Shown here: positions 1 through 5,541 of the stretch, piece after piece
How positions within the stretch are numbered: the stretch's first letter is position 1
Layout of the letters: each line of letters begins with the position of its first letter
Assembly (NCBI GenBank): GCA_964399475.1
Contig: CAYNRB010000161.1
Location: 1 to 7,407, forward strand
Direction: 5' to 3'
Length of the DNA: 7,407 nucleotides
Origin: QPIN01 sp964399475
Lineage (GTDB): Bacteria > Pseudomonadota > Gammaproteobacteria > Methylococcales > Methylomonadaceae
Made by a program: the position numbers and the translations under genes
Notes under the pieces: generated by a model
Told to the model about the DNA's origin: nothing
The model's input: only the letters and a program-made list of their open reading frames with translations
Database searches by the model: none

Positions 1-469
1 CAGTAGCAAAAGCATTCAGCTTAGAACTCAATTCTTCTCTAGTCATATCTTCCAAGGGTAAAGCTAACATTTTCTTTATTCGTTGCTCTAGAATCCCAAA
101 GGTATTTTCAAATGCGCTAATTTTTTCTTTATCCGTACCTTTAACATGCCCAGGATCAACTAAACCCCAATGAACCTTGGCAGCCTTATTTAAGTAGACA
201 GGGCAAGTTTCACCCACCGCATTATCACAAACAGTAATCACCACATCCATAGCTATTTCTTCAAATTCATCCCAAGACTGACTTATATAGCCTTCTGTAG
301 GCAATCCATGTCGCTTTAGGGTTGCTAATGCACCTTGGTTTAATCTTCCTAATGGATGGCTACCCGCAGAATAAGCTTTAATACGCCCTGCACCCAAATG
401 ATTGAACAAAGCTTCACTCATGACACTACGACATGAATTACCCGTGCAAATAACAAAAACCTTAAGCAT
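1..469 (-). CDS. arsC: Arsenate reductase, thioredoxin-coupled low-molecular-weight phosphatase type (3' end beyond window)
   Basis: Predicted cytoplasmic enzyme that reduces arsenate to arsenite for later export. The reading frame starts at the ATG at 469 and is still open at base 1, giving about 156 codons; this is near the usual family length, so only a few C-terminal residues are probably missing. The N-terminus carries the phosphatase P-loop CTGNSCRS (residues 8-15, the CX5R motif with Cys8 and Arg14). A second motif, VCDNAVGETCP (80-90), supplies Cys81 and Cys89. Together with Cys8 these match the three-cysteine relay of the Bacillus/Staphylococcus-type ArsC, which is recycled by thioredoxin. 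HWGLVDP (100-106) supplies the conserved Asp-Pro with general-acid Asp105. The start is supported by AGAGGA five bases upstream. No ArsR or arsenite pump is visible here; they may lie beyond the left edge. A plain LMW tyrosine phosphatase is less likely because of the extra cysteines. Confidence 0.92.
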   Translation of the reverse strand, partial: MLKVFVICTGNSCRSVMSEALFNHLGAGRIKAYSAGSHPLGRLNQGALATLKRHGLPTEGYISQSWDEFEEIAMDVVITVCDNAVGETCPVYLNKAAKVHWGLVDPGHVKGTDKEKISAFENTFGILEQRIKKMLALPLEDMTREELSSKLNAFAT

Positions 470-518
470 GATATTCCTCTTCTTTCGCCACTAACAAAGT
501 AACATTTATTGTTCTCAT
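462..518 (-). CDS. Possible 18-codon leader ORF overlapping the arsC start
   Basis: An ATG at 518 opens an 18-codon frame reading MRTINVTLLVAKEEEYHA. Its stop codon lies inside the beginning of arsC (462-464), giving an 8-nt overlap of the kind seen in translationally coupled genes. What makes it notable is the Shine-Dalgarno AAGGAG exactly five bases before the ATG, the strongest-looking one in the window. I recognise no family. It could be a leader peptide that controls arsC translation, the start of an ancestral gene lost by deletion, or chance. The short length gives no codon-usage support. Confidence 0.35.
   Translation of the reverse strand: MRTINVTLLVAKEEEYHA
475..480 (-). promoter_or_regulatory. 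Ribosome binding site of arsC
   Basis: AGAGGA on the minus strand, five bases before the arsC ATG. It lies inside the 18-codon ORF at 462-518, so ribosomes translating that ORF would pass over it and end just past the arsC start. Confidence 0.6.
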
Positions 519-523
519 TATTT

Positions 524-529
524 CTCCTT
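524..529 (-). promoter_or_regulatory. Strong Shine-Dalgarno site before the arsC leader ORF
   Basis: AAGGAG on the minus strand, followed by the five-base spacer AAATA and an ATG at 518. The site is close to the ideal anti-16S match and has no longer gene behind it, which is the main reason for taking the 18-codon ORF seriously. Confidence 0.5.
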
Positions 530-594
530 AAAACCATCAATACTGTTCCTGTAAATGCAGCAGAAACACAACCAAGCCAAACCAGTAAATCTAG

Positions 595-921
595 TTAATT
601 TCCCAATTCTTCTAGCAAAGTAATTTTATACATTTCATAAGCAACTTCCTGATAAGGATGCGTTTTTAATAATTCATAAACAACCTCTTTAATAACCGCA
701 TCCTCACAAACCATTTCAACTTTATATTCAGCGACTTTTTTAACTTCAAGCAATTCGCCCAAAAAGGGATTGCTTCCCTCCAAAGGCCTAAATTGGCCTT
801 CTCCTAAAACCTGCCAGGAACAATGATCATATTGTCCCAAACGCCCCGCCCCTTTTTTAAACAAAGCCTCTTTGACTTCTTCAACATGGGTATCTGGAAT
901 AAAAAAACATAATTTATACAT
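595..921 (-). CDS. NIF3/YqfO C-terminal-like small protein (COG3323 type, PII/CutA-like fold)
   Basis: A complete 108-residue protein that looks like the stand-alone version of the small domain inserted in YqfO/NIF3 proteins, thought to adopt a PII/CutA-like ferredoxin fold. Its biochemical role is not established. Hallmarks are the N-terminal strand MYKLCFFIP (1-9), GAGRLGQY (24-31), the CSWQVLGEGQFRPLEGS stretch (34-50), YKVEMVCED (66-74) and the C-terminal HPYQEVAYE (88-96). Length agrees with the family's roughly 100-110 residues. The ATG is unambiguous because family members begin with this same strand, yet no Shine-Dalgarno site precedes it: the upstream bases are only A and T. It lies upstream of arsC in the same direction with a 125-bp gap, so co-transcription is possible but not shown. 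Assignment to the family is firm; function is not. Confidence 0.85.
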   Translation of the reverse strand: MYKLCFFIPDTHVEEVKEALFKKGAGRLGQYDHCSWQVLGEGQFRPLEGSNPFLGELLEVKKVAEYKVEMVCEDAVIKEVVYELLKTHPYQEVAYEMYKITLLEELGN

Positions 922-1098
922 AAATAATAAATTTCAGTACTTAATCAAAAGCAAAAAACCATGTTAAAATCATTACTTACAAAAACTGGTGTCAGATTCA
1001 AAATAATAAAATAGTCATAGCTTTAAGCTAGATAACGCATTCTAGCACTAGCTATTGGTTCCCTGCTCAGATGATTTCTTTTATTAACGTAGGAAATT

Positions 1099-1126
1099 TT
1101 GCCAATAGCATGCACTGTGACATAAC
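1099..1126 (+). promoter_or_regulatory. Possible sigma-70-like promoter of the coiled-coil gene
   Basis: TTGCCA (1099-1104, five of six matches to the -35 consensus) is followed after 16 bases by CATAAC (1121-1126, four of six matches to the -10 consensus). Transcription would start near 1133, just ahead of the ribosome binding site at 1141. Spacer and -10 are suboptimal and the region is AT-rich, so this is a candidate only. Confidence 0.3.
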
Positions 1127-1140
1127 CCAATAATTTGATA

Positions 1141-1145
1141 GGAAG
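1141..1145 (+). promoter_or_regulatory. Ribosome binding site that fixes the start of the coiled-coil gene
   Basis: GGAAG lies seven bases before the ATG at 1153. An in-frame TTG at 1135 would place this site inside the coding sequence and has no site of its own, so the ATG at 1153 is the better start. Confidence 0.65.
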
Positions 1146-1152
1146 TTACCAT

Positions 1153-2544
1153 ATGCAAACAATTTTAGCTGATCTTCAAAATAACATACCACTGGTTCTG
1201 GTTTCAGTACTTGCTGGCCTAATAATCGGTTGCCTATTAACGGGCATAATTATGGCAATACGAGGACGATCTAAGTTAACCCAACAACAAACCTCTCTAG
1301 AAGACGAATTTAATCAGAAACAACAGTTATTTACCGAAAAAGAACAACAGCTGGAAGCTGAAAATACTAAAAATACTGAATTTAAACAGCAATTAGAAAC
1401 TCAATTGGCTGAAAAAGACAATCATATTGAACAAATTGAAAAACAGCTACAACAGAGCACAAAAGAAGTAACCGAACGTATACCTAAGCTAGTTCATCAT
1501 ATTAAAACCCGAAACCAACAATTACATGATTTATTAACCAGACTAGAAAAAAATCTGAAGTTAACCAATCAACCCGTGCCTGATGAAAAAGATATCTGGG
1601 CTGAGGTTTTATGGCAAAGACATGATGAAGTCACTTCCCAGGCTATTGAACGCCTGAGCAAAGAAGCACAGACCCAGACTGAATTAAAGCAAGCCAATGA
1701 ACAGACCATAGCGAAGCTGACAGAAAAAGAATCAGCTATTCAAAACCTGGAAAATAAAATCACTGAACATGTCAGTGGGATATCAAAATTAGAAGCAGAC
1801 GTAGTCTCACAAAATAAAAATATTGAACAGTTACGATTCAAAGAAAATGAGATCATAATTAGCCATGAAGAAAATCTGAAACAAAACTTGTCTCGTATTA
1901 GTGAACTGGAATCTGAACGAACCGAACTGGATAAAAAACTCAGCAGTGTACAACAGCAATCAACGCTATTTGAACAAAAAACAAAAGAACTAAACCTACA
2001 AATAGAACAAAATACTGCCGAACAACAAACGTCTAATCTCAATACTCAGGAAAATCAGGGTTTACTAGCCCAAATTGAAAATAACAACTCTCAGCTCAAA
2101 GAAAAGCTGCTGACACTAGAAACCGATTTCAAACTGGAAGCCAGCACCCAACAAGGTGACTCCCTATGGGAGCAATATGAAGAACTCATGTCACAGCTTG
2201 CCAAACGCATACAAACACTGGAAGCGTACATCACCACAGAACAGGATTCTACGGAAGAAACTGTAACGCCAGAACTTGAAGAAACACAAGTAGAAGCTGA
2301 ATTAGCTGATAATACTACGCAGAATGAGGAAGTTCCTGAAGCTGTAGAGGAAACTGAAAAACATGAAGAAATTTCTAATGTTAAAGTAGATGTTGTAGAC
2401 AATATAAAACAGCAACTTGATGATCATCTATTAAACCCAGTAAAAGAACAGATTGATGCAACAACTGAAAAAGCCAAAAAAGTCCCGACCTATTTTAAGG
2501 ATTTATTCAACCAAAAAATCAAATCACTAAAAAACAAAAAATAA
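1153..2544 (+). CDS. Membrane-anchored coiled-coil protein of unknown function
   Basis: I do not recognise this 463-residue protein. It has one hydrophobic segment near the N-terminus (about residues 11-36, including LVLVSVLAGLIIG), flanked on the C-terminal side by the basic patch RGRSK, which predicts an N-out, C-in inner-membrane anchor. A long Gln/Glu/Lys/Asn-rich region follows (about 42-360), with heptad-like Leu/Ile spacing typical of coiled coils. It is interrupted by a Pro-containing linker around 140-143. A tryptophan motif occurs twice: LWQRHDEVTSQAIERL (153-168) and LWEQYEELMSQLAKRI (338-353). Residues about 364-406 form a strongly acidic, probably disordered segment, and the last 25 residues are basic. 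The only Cys is Cys27, inside the membrane segment. Such a layout is common in cytoplasmic scaffolds tethered to the inner membrane, but role and partner are unknown. It appears monocistronic, with hairpin repeats after its stop. Confidence 0.85.
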   Translation: MQTILADLQNNIPLVLVSVLAGLIIGCLLTGIIMAIRGRSKLTQQQTSLEDEFNQKQQLFTEKEQQLEAENTKNTEFKQQLETQLAEKDNHIEQIEKQLQQSTKEVTERIPKLVHHIKTRNQQLHDLLTRLEKNLKLTNQPVPDEKDIWAEVLWQRHDEVTSQAIERLSKEAQTQTELKQANEQTIAKLTEKESAIQNLENKITEHVSGISKLEADVVSQNKNIEQLRFKENEIIISHEENLKQNLSRISELESERTELDKKLSSVQQQSTLFEQKTKELNLQIEQNTAEQQTSNLNTQENQGLLAQIENNNSQLKEKLLTLETDFKLEASTQQGDSLWEQYEELMSQLAKRIQTLEAYITTEQDSTEETVTPELEETQVEAELADNTTQNEEVPEAVEETEKHEEISNVKVDVVDNIKQQLDDHLLNPVKEQIDATTEKAKKVPTYFKDLFNQKIKSLKNKK

Positions 2545-2555
2545 ATTAAAAATAG

Positions 2556-2598
2556 GGTGAGTTAGGTTTTTGAGCGCAGCGAAAAAACCTAACCCACC
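2556..2598. repeat. Hairpin repeat with AGGTTTTT arms after the coiled-coil gene
   Basis: An inverted repeat with 16-nt arms, left GGTGAGTTAGGTTTTT (2556-2571) and right AAAAACCTAACCCACC (2583-2598). Fifteen of the 16 positions pair, with one A/C mismatch, around an 11-nt loop. It starts 12 bases after the stop of the coiled-coil gene. I recall similar GGTGGGTTAGGTTTTT-type hairpins as dispersed repeats in AT-rich proteobacterial genomes, but that is memory, not a search. It could also reduce read-through, although no T-run follows the right arm. Confidence 0.7.
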
Positions 2599-2637
2599 GT
2601 TGTACAAGAATAAAATCGTTCACACATAGCAAAAAAA

Positions 2638-2686
2638 TTCCCACGCTCCGTGTGGGAACGCATACCTAGACGCTCTGCGTTTCGAC
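2638..2686 (+). repeat. REP-like two-hairpin repeat, copy 1
   Basis: The first half is a perfect 7-bp stem, TTCCCAC (2638-2644) with GTGGGAA (2652-2658), around a 7-nt loop. The second half contains a short stem, GACGC (2669-2673) with GCGTT (2677-2681). The same layout and wording recur at 5264-5310 in this orientation and at 5432-5476 inverted. The element ends about 20 bases before the GTG start of the next gene, so it forms most of that gene's near-upstream region. Confidence 0.75.
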
Positions 2687-2706
2687 ATATTAATTAGACT
2701 TCCTCC

Positions 2707-3936
2707 GTGCTCAATATAATCTGGATTTTCTTCTTCATCTCAGCCTTCCTCACAGCGCTATTCAAACTGGTATTCCTAGGCGATCAACAAATTTTTTCGC
2801 AGATGATGACAGCCATGTTCAGCCTTTCAAAAACAGCCTTCGAAATATCCATAGGCTTAACAGGCATCTTGGCGTTTTGGTTAGGTATCATGCGCATAGG
2901 AGAACGTAGTGGATTCATACTGTTATTAACCCGATTACTAAGTCCGCTGTTTTCTCGGCTAATGCCAGATATTCCCAACAATCACCCTGCCCTGGCAGCC
3001 ATGGTCATGAATATATCAGCAAACGCACTAGGACTGGATAATGCAGCCACTCCACTAGGCATAAAAGCCATGAAGGAATTACAAAGCCTAAACAGTACAC
3101 CTGAAACGGCCAGTAATGCACAGATTTTATTTCTGGTAATCAATACCTCGGCTGTGACCATTTTTCCTGTGACCATTTTTACCTATAGAGCACAACTCGG
3201 TGCAGCCAATCCTACTGATGTTTTTATACCGATATTAATTGCCACTTATATCTCAACCTTAATTGGATTACTGGCAGTTTCCAGTGTACAAAAAATCAAC
3301 CTGCTAGACAAAGTGATTTTCTCCTATATTGCTGGATTTAGTTTATTGATTGGTGGAATTGTTTACTATTTTTCTCAGTTAAGTCAGCAAGAGATGCTGA
3401 CACAATCTTCATTGATCAGTAATATCATTCTCTTTTCCCTGGTCATCAGTTTTATTCTGGGTGCTGTTTATAAACGTATCAATGCCTATGAAGCATTTAT
3501 AGAAGGTGCAAAAGAAGGCTTTCAAACCGCCATTACCATTATTCCCTACCTGGTCGCCATGCTAGTTGCGATTGGTGTATTTAGAGCCAGCGGTACATTA
3601 GATTTGCTGACTGATTTAATTCGCACCGTGGTTAAATTATTTGAATGGGATGAGCGTTTTATTGACTCCTTACCCACTGCATTAATGAAACCGTTTAGCG
3701 GTAGTGGCGCAAGAGCCATGATGGTGGATACCATGCAAGTACACGGTGCAGATTCATTTGCTGGTCGATTATCCTCAATCGTTCAGGGCAGTACCGAAAC
3801 CACTTTTTATGTTTTAGCAGTTTATTTTGGCTCAGTCGGTATCAAAAATATTCGTCATGCGGCTGCATGTGGGATAATTGCGGATTTTGCAGGTATTATG
3901 GCTGCAATTTTTGTCGCATATTGGTTTTTCGGATAA
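2707..3936 (+). CDS. Fused SpmA-SpmB-like nucleoside-recognition domain membrane protein
   Basis: A 409-residue polytopic inner-membrane protein matching the fusion of spore maturation proteins SpmA (N-terminal half) and SpmB (C-terminal half). Both halves belong to the nucleoside-recognition (Gate) superfamily. SpmA-side hallmarks are MNISANALGLDNAATPLGIK (101-120) and the INTSAVTIFPVT stretch (145-156). SpmB-side hallmarks are EGAKEGFQTAITIIPYLVAM (266-285), SGSGA (331-335) and QGSTETTFYVLAVYFGSVGI (360-379). Several hydrophobic segments run throughout. In Bacillus the separate proteins affect spore core dehydration; in Gram-negative non-spore-formers the fused form is common, with unknown substrate. 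The start is GTG at 2707: an in-frame TAG lies at 2695-2697, and family members begin with a similar Met-Leu-Asn-x-Ile-Trp. There is no Shine-Dalgarno site; the preceding bases are pyrimidine-rich (CTTCCTCC). mtaB follows after 3 nt. Confidence 0.87.
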   Translation: MLNIIWIFFFISAFLTALFKLVFLGDQQIFSQMMTAMFSLSKTAFEISIGLTGILAFWLGIMRIGERSGFILLLTRLLSPLFSRLMPDIPNNHPALAAMVMNISANALGLDNAATPLGIKAMKELQSLNSTPETASNAQILFLVINTSAVTIFPVTIFTYRAQLGAANPTDVFIPILIATYISTLIGLLAVSSVQKINLLDKVIFSYIAGFSLLIGGIVYYFSQLSQQEMLTQSSLISNIILFSLVISFILGAVYKRINAYEAFIEGAKEGFQTAITIIPYLVAMLVAIGVFRASGTLDLLTDLIRTVVKLFEWDERFIDSLPTALMKPFSGSGARAMMVDTMQVHGADSFAGRLSSIVQGSTETTFYVLAVYFGSVGIKNIRHAAACGIIADFAGIMAAIFVAYWFFG

Positions 3937-3939
3937 TAA

Positions 3940-5238
3940 ATGTTAGTCCATCTTAAAACATTAGGCTGTCGCCTAAACGAAGCAGAGCTAGAAACTTGGG
4001 CTCAATCCTTTCAAAAAGCAGGTCATCAAATCACCCGAGAGCAATCTGACGCGCAGCTTGTGATTGTCAATTCCTGTGCTGTAACAAGCGATGCCGCCAG
4101 AAAATCGCGCCAGCTTATTCGCCGGATGCACAGAGAAAACCCGAATGCAAAACTGGTCGTCAGCGGTTGTTACGCCACCTTAAACGAAGACGAAGCGGCT
4201 CAATTACTAGGCGTAGATTTAGTCATCAGCAATAAAGACAAAAACCAGTTAGTTGAAAAAACCTTATCCGCACTAAATTTTCAGACCATGCCCGCCATGT
4301 CTACTGAACCAGGTGAAACCTCATTATTTAGCCGAGGAAGACAACGGGCATTTGTCAAAGTGCAAGATGGCTGTCGATATCGCTGTACCTTTTGTATAGT
4401 CACCGTTGCACGGGGTGATGAAACCAGTCGCCCTATTCAAACGGTGGTAGATGAAATCAATGCATTACATCAGCAAGGCATTAATGAAGTAATTCTGACC
4501 GGTGTGCATCTGGGTGGATACGGTAGTGAGATTGAAACCAATCTGATGGAATTAATTCAGGCTATTTTAGATAAAACCAACATCCCCCGTTTACGACTGG
4601 GTTCTTTGGAACCTTGGGAATTACCCGTTGATTTTTTTAACTTATTTGAAAACTCAAGACTGATGCCACATCTTCATCTACCTTTACAAAGTGGCGCAGA
4701 CAGCGTATTACGAAGAATGGCACGACGCTGTAAAACAGAAGAATTCGCCAGCATTGTTAAGCAAGCTCGCCAGCAAATCCAAAACTTTAATATCACCACC
4801 GATATAATAGTAGGATTCCCAGGAGAAACCGAACAGGAATGGCAAAAAAGTCTGGATTTTATAAAAACCATTGGTTTTGGCCATATTCATATCTTTACCT
4901 ATTCCAGCCGAGAAGGCACTAAAGCTGCTACTCTGCCCAATCAACTACCCAAAGAAATCAAAAAACAGCGCAGCAAACAATTACATCAACTAGCTGAAAC
5001 CATGAAACAACAGTTTATTACCGATAACCTAGAAAAAAAATTTGCAGTGTTATGGGAAGGCCAAAAACAGGAATTAGACAATAACCAGCAATTAGTCTTT
5101 GGATATACTCCTAATTACCTAAGAGTAGCCTGTCAAATTAACCAAAACGAAAGCATAAAAAACCAAATACTAGATGCAAAATTGGAATCTGCTACAGAAA
5201 ATCATGTGAATTGTATTTTAGACCGCAAGAAGCAATAA
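3940..5238 (+). CDS. mtaB: tRNA (N6-threonylcarbamoyladenosine(37)-C2)-methylthiotransferase MtaB
   Basis: A 432-residue radical SAM enzyme of the MiaB/RimO/MtaB methylthiotransferase family. MtaB converts t6A to ms2t6A at position 37 of ANN-decoding tRNAs. The N-terminal UPF0004 domain begins VHLKTLGCRLNEAE and holds the cluster ligands Cys10, Cys46 (NSCAVTSDA) and Cys77 (SGCYA). The radical SAM cluster motif CX3CX2C is Cys145, Cys149 and Cys152 in GCRYRCTFC. GSLEPWE (221-227), HLHLPLQSGAD (244-254) and DIIVGFPGETEQEW (288-301) are further family landmarks. The remainder from about 361 fits a TRAM RNA-binding domain. GCRLNEAE favours MtaB over MiaB, which usually reads GCQMN. The sequence after the third cluster Cys is IVTVARG rather than the commoner IIPYARG, a small variation. 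The start is 3 nt after the previous stop with only a weak ribosome site (CGGA), so translational coupling is likely. Confidence 0.92.
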   Translation: MLVHLKTLGCRLNEAELETWAQSFQKAGHQITREQSDAQLVIVNSCAVTSDAARKSRQLIRRMHRENPNAKLVVSGCYATLNEDEAAQLLGVDLVISNKDKNQLVEKTLSALNFQTMPAMSTEPGETSLFSRGRQRAFVKVQDGCRYRCTFCIVTVARGDETSRPIQTVVDEINALHQQGINEVILTGVHLGGYGSEIETNLMELIQAILDKTNIPRLRLGSLEPWELPVDFFNLFENSRLMPHLHLPLQSGADSVLRRMARRCKTEEFASIVKQARQQIQNFNITTDIIVGFPGETEQEWQKSLDFIKTIGFGHIHIFTYSSREGTKAATLPNQLPKEIKKQRSKQLHQLAETMKQQFITDNLEKKFAVLWEGQKQELDNNQQLVFGYTPNYLRVACQINQNESIKNQILDAKLESATENHVNCILDRKKQ

Positions 5239-5263
5239 ACAATCTCCTCACCAACACCACATA

Positions 5264-5310
5264 GTTCCCACGCTCTGTCAGGGAACTGCTTTCTAGACGC
5301 TCCTGAGTTG
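5264..5310 (+). repeat. REP-like two-hairpin repeat, copy 2
   Basis: It shares TTCCCACGCTC with copy 1 at the left, GGGAAC in the middle and CTAGACGCTC in the right half. The stem is GTTCCC (5264-5269) with GGGAAC (5281-5286). The second hairpin is degraded compared with copy 1. It begins 26 bases after the mtaB stop, where a transcript-end role would also be reasonable. Confidence 0.65.
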
Positions 5311-5431
5311 AGAACTTAATACAGAAGACCTTCAAATTTTACAATTCAATCCTGCGTATCGAATGATAGGTTTTTTTCTTTATTTCGCGGATTCATTTCT
5401 ATAGATTTGAATAGTTTATTTTCATGTTTTT

Positions 5432-5476
5432 GACGCTGGAACGTTTAGGTATGTGTTATCACGCGGAGCGTGGAAC
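5432..5476 (-). repeat. REP-like two-hairpin repeat, copy 3 (inverted)
   Basis: Read on the minus strand, this stretch contains TTCCACGCTCCGCGTG followed by CATACCTA and a GCGTC end. It aligns along its length with copy 1, which shares ACGCTCCG and CATACCTA. It is more diverged than copy 2 and lies in the opposite orientation, 14 bases from the perfect palindrome at 5491. Confidence 0.6.
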
Positions 5477-5490
5477 AACAAAACGCAATG

Positions 5491-5528
5491 ATTGTGGAGT
5501 GCTAAAACATGTTTTAGCACTCCACAAT
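5491..5528. terminator. Perfect 38-bp palindrome, possible bidirectional terminator
   Basis: The 19-nt arm ATTGTGGAGTGCTAAAACA (5491-5509) is followed directly by its exact reverse complement (5510-5528), with no spacer and no mismatch. On RNA the centre (AAAACATGTTTT) would open to a small loop above a strong stem. It lies 13 bases past the stop codon of the leftward branching-enzyme gene and faces mtaB, the place for a bidirectional terminator. Neither side has a clean T-run; on the minus strand the sequence beyond is GCGTTTTGTTGTT, only partly U-rich. A dispersed palindromic repeat or a protein-binding site is an alternative. Confidence 0.5.
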
Positions 5529-5541
5529 TTAAGCCTCCAAA

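Larger units (their letters stand above)
922..1152. other. Divergent intergenic region
   Basis: This stretch separates the leftward NIF3-like gene from the rightward coiled-coil gene, so promoters for both should lie here. It is very AT-rich next to the leftward gene. I see one plausible sigma-70-like promoter for the rightward gene, listed separately, and none I would defend for the leftward gene. No RNA gene or convincing ORF is present. Confidence 0.6.
5239..5541. other. Repeat-rich convergent intergenic region
   Basis: About 300 bases between the convergent ends of mtaB and the branching-enzyme gene. It contains REP-like copy 2, an AT-rich stretch (about 5312-5431) with a T-run at 5369-5378 but no stem before it, REP-like copy 3 in inverted orientation, and a perfect 38-bp palindrome. 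I see no gene here: a 67-codon plus-strand frame opening at 5424 is made of repeat sequence and the antisense of the next gene. Confidence 0.7.

Noticed and set aside
1135..1152. In-frame TTG start extending the coiled-coil protein by six residues
   Set aside because: The TTG has no ribosome site, and the good GGAAG site at 1141 would lie inside the coding sequence; the ATG at 1153 is correctly spaced from it.
1740..2402. Two minus-strand ORFs of about 100 codons rich in Ser and Cys
   Set aside because: They are antisense shadows of the Gln/Glu-rich coiled-coil gene; the Ser/Cys/Phe-rich composition comes from complementing its codons, and no ribosome site or family match is visible.
2784..3734. 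Three short minus-strand ORFs inside the SpmAB-like gene
   Set aside because: They lie antisense to a strongly recognisable gene and have no domain signature of their own.
4674..4944. Two overlapping minus-strand ORFs inside mtaB
   Set aside because: Antisense to conserved radical SAM coding sequence; no independent support.
5369..5378. T-run after mtaB as an intrinsic terminator
   Set aside because: No GC-rich stem immediately precedes it; the nearest hairpin (REP-like copy 2) is over 50 bases upstream.
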